DNA from: Bacilli bacterium
Lineage (GTDB): Bacteria > Bacillota_I > Bacilli_A > RF39 > UBA660
Direction: 5' to 3'
DNA: 27,120 nt
Assembly: GCA_028684435.1 (NCBI GenBank)
Contig: JAQUFX010000009.1
Coordinates: 1-27,120 of the forward strand
The notes beneath the pieces were generated by a model. The model was not told the DNA's origin, searched no databases, and worked only from the letters and a program-made list of their open reading frames with translations. Both the position numbers and the translations under genes were made by a program. Of the stretch, positions 22,493-27,120 are shown one piece after another (the stretch's first letter is position 1; every line of letters starts with the position of its first letter).

Positions 22493-24210
22493 TAATTCAT
22501 CACTCTTTTAAACATCTTTTCTAGTTCATATTTAGTAAAAGATATAATAGTTGGTCTTCCGTGAGGACAATTATAAGGATTATCACATTTTACAAGATTA
22601 GATAAAATACTTTCCATTTCTTCTAAAGTTATATTAGTATTTCCTTTAACACTTTCTTTACAAGCAGTAGTAGCAGCTAATTTATCATTAAATTTTATCA
22701 AATCAAAATCTTTAGGCATATTAATAACCAACTCAATTATTTTATTTATCGATTCTGTTTCATATCCTGAAATTAACCATATAGGATGAGTTTTTATTGT
22801 TATTGTATTGATTCCTATTTCATTAATAACAAAACCAATATTTTCTAACATATGTTTATTTTCATTAAATAATAAAAAATCACTTGGAGATAACTCAATG
22901 TTAATTGGTATTAATAAATCTATCGTATTTATTTCTTTTTGATAAAGAAAATTTAATATTTTTTCATAATTAATTCTTTCTTGAGCAGCATGCTCGTCAA
23001 TTAAATACATAGCATCATTATTTTGAGCTACTATATAAGTACCAAATACTAGACCACAAGGATATAACTCTAATTCTTTGATGGCTTTATTATTATTTTC
23101 TTTAAAGTTAAAACTTTCTTGGACTTCATTTACTTCTTCATTTTTTTCTTCTATTCTTGGATAGATAGTTTTAATTTTTATTTCATTATCATAATCATTA
23201 GTTTTAATTTCTATTTTTGGGATTAATAATGAATTATACAAAGAATCTTTAATACTACTAAATACTAAATCTTTTAAGGAATTTATTTTACTAAATTTAA
23301 TATCTTGTTTTGTCGGATGAATATTTACATCTATTAAAGTTGGATCTGTTTCGATTAATAAAATTATAATAGGATATTTGTTATCAGGTTTATAGGTATG
23401 GTAAGCATCGTTGACTATTTTATTTAATTCCAAATTTTTAACTACTCTACCATTAACAATTGTGGTTATATAATTTCTAGTTGATTTTAATATCGCAGGT
23501 TTAGAAATATAACCATAGATATCAAAATCATTATTAGATTTTTTTATTTCAATCATATTTTTACTTACATCTAAACCATATATTTCATGGATTGTTTTAA
23601 GTAAATTATTTTGCCCACTTGTTTTAATAATAGTATTATGATTATTAATTAACTCAAAAGATACATTATCATGTGATAATGCTAATTTTTCAATATAATT
23701 AGTTGTATTTGCTAATTCAGTTTGTTCACTTTTTAAATATTTTAATCTAGCTGGAGTGTTATAAAACAAATCTTTAACTTCAATTATTGTTCCTTTTCTT
23801 GCATCACTAATAAATTCTTTTTCAAAGTTTCCACCATTTATTAAAATCGTAATACCTTTATCACCCTGACTAGTAGATAAGGTTACTTTCGAAACACTTG
23901 CTATTGAAGGAAGAGCTTCACCTCTAAATCCTAAAGAATTAATAAAAAATAAATCCTCTTCTTTGTATATTTTGCTAGTTGCATGTCTTAAAAATGCATT
24001 TCTGGCATCAATATTATTCATTCCTAATCCATCATCAATCACTTTAATCATTCTGGTTCCCGAATTAAGTAATTCGATTTTAATGTTTTTAGCTCTAGCA
24101 TCTAAACTATTTTCAACTAATTCTTTAACAACATTTGAGATTCTTTCTACTACTTCACCAGCTGATATTTTATTAGCTAAATTTTCACTCATTATTTTTA
24201 TTTTATTCAT
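22492..24210 (-). CDS. mutL: DNA mismatch repair protein MutL
   Basis: MutL couples mismatch recognition by MutS to strand nicking. The 572-residue protein has the GHKL ATPase motifs (ELVENSLDA 30-38, DDGLG 59-63, GFRGEAL 94-100), a transducer region with NGRVV (253-257) and DVNIHPTK (294-301), a linker (about 335-380), and a C-terminal endonuclease domain. The endonuclease metal motif is DEHAAQERINYE (405-416), with E in place of the usual Q at its second position; TACKES (515-520) and CPHGRP (548-553) complete the metal site. It is therefore the nicking type found in MutH-less bacteria. It overlaps yqeH by 8 bases and miaA by one. No mutS is in the window. Confidence 0.95.
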   Translation of the reverse strand: MNKIKIMSENLANKISAGEVVERISNVVKELVENSLDARAKNIKIELLNSGTRMIKVIDDGLGMNNIDARNAFLRHATSKIYKEEDLFFINSLGFRGEALPSIASVSKVTLSTSQGDKGITILINGGNFEKEFISDARKGTIIEVKDLFYNTPARLKYLKSEQTELANTTNYIEKLALSHDNVSFELINNHNTIIKTSGQNNLLKTIHEIYGLDVSKNMIEIKKSNNDFDIYGYISKPAILKSTRNYITTIVNGRVVKNLELNKIVNDAYHTYKPDNKYPIIILLIETDPTLIDVNIHPTKQDIKFSKINSLKDLVFSSIKDSLYNSLLIPKIEIKTNDYDNEIKIKTIYPRIEEKNEEVNEVQESFNFKENNNKAIKELELYPCGLVFGTYIVAQNNDAMYLIDEHAAQERINYEKILNFLYQKEINTIDLLIPINIELSPSDFLLFNENKHMLENIGFVINEIGINTITIKTHPIWLISGYETESINKIIELVINMPKDFDLIKFNDKLAATTACKESVKGNTNITLEEMESILSNLVKCDNPYNCPHGRPTIISFTKYELEKMFKRVMN

Positions 24211-25159
24211 ACTTTACCCCAAAAATACTTTCTCTTATTTCAAAATTTAATAAATTATTATATTTAATAGTACATTTATTTTTAATATTAATAAATCCCA
24301 TTCCCTTGATTATTAAATCACTATTATTTTCAATATTAATTTCATCATTAAAATTAATATTATGATAATATTTTTTTATATTTAAATCATTTACTAAATA
24401 TAAAGTAACTGATGTATTTTCACTGAAATTTAAATAAACATCATCAATTTTTAAAGTTTCATTTTTTTCCATTTGATAAGTTATTGGTTTAATACGTTTT
24501 TTAATTACTTTATCATTATAATAACTATTAATTAAAAATCCAGGTGAATCAATAATAGTTAAATTATCATTTAATTTTACTCTAATAAAATCCAATGTTG
24601 TATTAGGAATATTACTAGTAGTTACTTTGTTTAATTTTAATTTATTTATATCAATTAATTTATTAATTAAAGAACTTTTACCACTATTAGATAAACCAAC
24701 AATATAAGTATAATTAATCTTTCTTTTATATAAATAATTTATTAACTCATCAATCTTATAATTTTTTTTACTACTGATAAATTTAATATCACTTTCAATT
24801 AAATAATAATTTTTTAAATATTTTATGATTTTTTTTTCTTTAATACTTTTAGGAACAATATCATATTTAGAAATTAATAATAATTTATCTTTTTTAATTG
24901 ATTTAAATATATCTATTACTTCGGCATTTAAAGATAAAAAATCAGTTAAAAAAATAACAAACTTATCATCGTTATTTATTTCTTTAATGATTTTTTTTGT
25001 TTCTTTAGGAACATTATTAATTTTGTTTTCTCCATAATTTATAATTTTAAAACATCTTTGACAATAAGATGCATCACTTTTATTTTGAGGAATAAATCCT
25101 AACTTATCAGAAAATTCACTTTGTAATTTTAACCCACAACCATAACAAATTTTATTCAT
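24203..25159 (-). CDS. yqeH: Circularly permuted ribosome-biogenesis GTPase YqeH
   Basis: YqeH is needed for 30S subunit assembly. It has an N-terminal zinc finger with two CxxC pairs (C5/C8 and C33/C36), then a permuted GTPase: the G4-like SKYD (97-100) and the G5 stretch (about 128-132) come before the P-loop GLSNSGKSS (155-163) and the G3 DSPG. The C-terminal domain is the family's RNA-binding part. I start at ATG 25159 (318 residues). An AAGGTGAG ribosome site is 5 bases from it, whereas the longer frame from GTG 25168 would begin inside that site. It is shorter than Bacillus YqeH (about 366). It overlaps yqeG by 8 bases and mutL by 8 bases. Confidence 0.92.
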   Translation of the reverse strand: MNKICYGCGLKLQSEFSDKLGFIPQNKSDASYCQRCFKIINYGENKINNVPKETKKIIKEINNDDKFVIFLTDFLSLNAEVIDIFKSIKKDKLLLISKYDIVPKSIKEKKIIKYLKNYYLIESDIKFISSKKNYKIDELINYLYKRKINYTYIVGLSNSGKSSLINKLIDINKLKLNKVTTSNIPNTTLDFIRVKLNDNLTIIDSPGFLINSYYNDKVIKKRIKPITYQMEKNETLKIDDVYLNFSENTSVTLYLVNDLNIKKYYHNINFNDEINIENNSDLIIKGMGFINIKNKCTIKYNNLLNFEIRESIFGVKYE

Positions 25160-25676
25160 AGTACTCACCTTTTTTTAATAAATCTTTTTTTTCTAAATAA
25201 TTATATATAGTTTCCTCAATAAACCTATTTATTTTCGTTGGTGCAAAATCAAGTATTCCAATGGGATTTATTAAGATACTCGTAAAGCCCATTCGATTTG
25301 CTCCCCATATATCAGTTAATAATTGATCTCCAACACAAGCTATTTCCATATCTTTAAAGCCATATATTTTCATTATTTTTTTATATCTTTTTTTTAAAGG
25401 TTTAAATGATAAATAAGATGAGTCAATACATAAGATATCTTTAAAAGGTTCAACTCTTTTTTTAGTTGAATTAGACATAATAATAAGTTTTAATTTTAAT
25501 TCCTTTAAATCTTCCATTAAATCTTTTACTTTTTTACTGGGGCTTTTTACATTAACAGGAGCTAGTGTATTATCTAAATCAAATATTATACATTTAATAC
25601 CATTTTTCTTTAATTTCTTAAAATTTATATCAAAGATATTTTTTTGATATATATCTGGAACAAATATACTAAACAT
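25152..25676 (-). CDS. yqeG: HAD-superfamily IIIA phosphatase YqeG
   Basis: The 174-residue protein is a HAD phosphatase with all four motifs: FDLDNT with D33 and D35 (32-37), MSNS (67-70), K92 in FKPLKKRY, and GDQLLTD with D117 and D122. YqeG sits beside YqeH in many Bacilli; its physiological substrate is not settled. Length and motifs match the family. It is the first gene of the yqeG-yqeH-mutL-miaA run, behind an extended -10 promoter. Confidence 0.92.
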   Translation of the reverse strand: MFSIFVPDIYQKNIFDINFKKLKKNGIKCIIFDLDNTLAPVNVKSPSKKVKDLMEDLKELKLKLIIMSNSTKKRVEPFKDILCIDSSYLSFKPLKKRYKKIMKIYGFKDMEIACVGDQLLTDIWGANRMGFTSILINPIGILDFAPTKINRFIEETIYNYLEKKDLLKKGEYYE

Positions 25677-25696
25677 AATATCACCAACTTTATCTA

Positions 25697-25725
25697 ATTA
25701 TAACAAATAAAAATACTTTTATAAA
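25697..25725 (-). promoter_or_regulatory. Promoter of yqeG-yqeH-mutL-miaA
   Basis: On the minus strand TGTTATAAT gives an extended -10 (TATAAT 25702..25697). A weak TTTATA stands 17 bp upstream (25725..25720). It lies 20 bases before the ATG of yqeG. Confidence 0.5.
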
Positions 25726-25745
25726 TGTTTTATTATTTGAAAGAA

Positions 25746-26822
25746 TTAAATCTTTAAATTTTTTTTAAGTACTTTAAAATCAAAATCAAAATAAGCATAT
25801 TTTGATGTTTCATTTTTTAAATAATTATCAATATAATTTTTGGCTTCGGGAGAAATATTATATATTCTGTTTATCTTACCATTATTTTTTACTAAAGGGA
25901 TAACATATCTTCTTTTACCTTTAATGCTGACACAATATTTATCCATAATTTCAACATCACTATCATATACCGTAGTCATATTTTGAAATTTTACAAATGA
26001 CTGACTAATATATTCATCTTCGCAATTTAATATTATATTAATTATTTCTTTTTCTGATAATGTATATAAATCATTTATATTTATATACTCTTTTTCGCTC
26101 ATAACTTTAATAATATCTGCTAAAAATTGCATTACGGATTTATCGGCATTACTAATCCATGCCGGCCATAAATCAGATATAATCCTAATATATTTTTCAC
26201 AGACTTTTAGATTATTAAATCCTAATTCAAGATTTCCATACTCATTAGTTAAAATAGATATATTACCATAACATTCTTTGATATCATCTAAATTCCATAC
26301 TCGATGAAATACTAATCCTGAAGAAAAAGTATATTCCATTCTATCAGCTGATAATTGAGGAGTATCATTATCCGCTATCGAATATTTTTTATAATCAATT
26401 ACATCTTCTAATTTAATATCATCTCTTTTTAAAAGCGACATTATTTCTTTTGAATTCATAATTATTTCCGCCGTTTTTTCTTCCGTACTTTCTTGTTTTT
26501 CGTGGTCATTATTTAAAAAATCAATGGCATGTTTGAATACGGGTGTAGCTATATCATGAAATAAGCCAGCTAAAGTTTGTTTTTTATCTTTCGTAAAGTT
26601 CCATATAATCAAAGCTACTCCCACACTATGTTCTAAGTTTGAATGAAAGTATAATGGATTAAAAACTTTAGTATAATCGGTTCCACAACCTATAGCTATT
26701 TTACTTATTCTTTGCATTTCTGGTGTTTCGATATAATCAATTAACCACTCGGGAAAATCGCTTGATAATATTTTGAAATATGCTTTTACTTCATCATTTA
26801 AACTATTTAAATATTTTGTCAT
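25746..26822 (-). CDS. HD-domain phosphohydrolase (SAMHD1/dGTPase-like)
   Basis: This 358-residue cytoplasmic protein has the metal-binding HD pattern: H65 in NLEHSVGVA, H89-D90 in LFHDIATP, and D159 in ADRMEYTF, which resembles the ADRLDY motif of dNTP triphosphohydrolases and related HD enzymes. The C-terminal half is less conserved. A nucleotide or (d)NTP substrate is likely, but the exact one cannot be read. It starts within the end of the preceding gene (ATGA overlap), with AAAGGA as ribosome site inside that gene, so the two are coupled. Confidence 0.8.
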   Translation of the reverse strand: MTKYLNSLNDEVKAYFKILSSDFPEWLIDYIETPEMQRISKIAIGCGTDYTKVFNPLYFHSNLEHSVGVALIIWNFTKDKKQTLAGLFHDIATPVFKHAIDFLNNDHEKQESTEEKTAEIIMNSKEIMSLLKRDDIKLEDVIDYKKYSIADNDTPQLSADRMEYTFSSGLVFHRVWNLDDIKECYGNISILTNEYGNLELGFNNLKVCEKYIRIISDLWPAWISNADKSVMQFLADIIKVMSEKEYININDLYTLSEKEIINIILNCEDEYISQSFVKFQNMTTVYDSDVEIMDKYCVSIKGKRRYVIPLVKNNGKINRIYNISPEAKNYIDNYLKNETSKYAYFDFDFKVLKKNLKI

Positions 26823-27120
26823 TTTATTTCCTTTCTTAATATATAATTATTTTCCATATCATTTAAAATATATTTAGTTACTTCAATAGAAACTTCACTT
26901 GAAGTTAGATTTGTTGTATCAATAAAGTGGATATTCGGACTTAAATTTTCAAATACCTCTTTACTTTCAAGTAAAGCATCATTAAATTGCTTTAAATTTT
27001 CTTCATTTAAAAATTTTCGTTTTTCTAAAGCTAAACTATGAAGATAGTCCCTTTTTAAAGCTTCTTTTTCAGTAGTAAAGGTTAGTATTAAACTATCTAC
27101 TTTATCTTTAGCTTCTAATA
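26819..27120 (-). CDS. Partial gene, C-terminal 100 residues, possibly a P-loop kinase
   Basis: An open frame enters from the right edge and ends at TGA (26821..26819), overlapping the ATG of the HD gene by 4 bases. The visible C-terminus is charged and helical (EKEALKRDYLHSLALEKRKF), then a strand and turn NIHFIDTTNLTSSEV, then a helix ending ENNYILRKEIK. The FIDTTN-with-acidic-helix ending is common at the C-terminus of small P-loop nucleotide kinases, so a kinase is a reasonable guess. The P-loop itself would lie outside the window, so the family is not shown. Confidence 0.6.
   Translation of the reverse strand, partial: LEAKDKVDSLILTFTTEKEALKRDYLHSLALEKRKFLNEENLKQFNDALLESKEVFENLSPNIHFIDTTNLTSSEVSIEVTKYILNDMENNYILRKEIK

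Noticed and set aside
23963..24250. Plus-strand frame of 95 codons opposite the mutL start
   Set aside because: It is opposite conserved MutL ATPase motifs, and no ribosome site is seen.
1..27120. Use of TGA as tryptophan (Mycoplasma-type code)
   Set aside because: TGA ends several genes at the expected length, and tryptophans in conserved motifs are TGG.

Overview
The window comes from a very AT-rich, low-GC Gram-positive bacterium of the Bacilli type, probably an uncultured gut lineage close to the walled relatives of Mollicutes. That lineage placement is inference from gene content and composition. TGA ends several genes (the 80-residue pilin-like gene, the 68-residue membrane protein, the partial gene at the right edge), so the standard bacterial code is used. 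FtsEX with an M23 murein hydrolase, an LCP ligase and a sortase-type signal indicate a cell wall. No rRNA, tRNA or CRISPR was seen.

Positions 1-10360 (minus strand) hold the accessory region: a cluster that looks like an envelope-spanning pilus or secretion apparatus. In transcription order it encodes a 917-residue cysteine-rich, cadherin-like membrane-anchored protein; a 203-residue protein ending in a variant sortase signal (SPATG); a 380-residue cadherin-like membrane protein; a 226-residue protein with a VirB2/TrbC-like two-helix core; then, past an insertion sequence, an 80-residue pilin-like protein, a TadE-like protein, a TadZ/CpaE-like ATPase with a damaged Walker A, two more two-helix paralogues, and the first codons of another membrane protein. 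It mixes Tad-pilus-like and type IV secretion-like parts. Every exported part has an even number of cysteines. An IS1634-type element (2984-4943) has inserted between two of these genes and is flanked by identical 97-bp direct repeats. The long duplication leaves both neighbours with complete ends.

Positions 10412-21132 are mostly core genes: an LCP protein with an extra extracytoplasmic domain; a nucleoside kinase, gapA, a small membrane protein and a DUF2207 protein in one run; clpP alone on the plus strand; yvcK-whiA; and ftsE-ftsX-M23 hydrolase with overlapping ends. The GAPDH has residue changes that suggest use of NADP.

Positions 21133-21634 carry no intact gene. They hold a decayed minus-strand reading frame followed by a strong hairpin. 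Positions 21635-27120 hold the overlapping run yqeG-yqeH-mutL-miaA, an HD-domain phosphohydrolase, and the 3' end of a further gene at the right edge.
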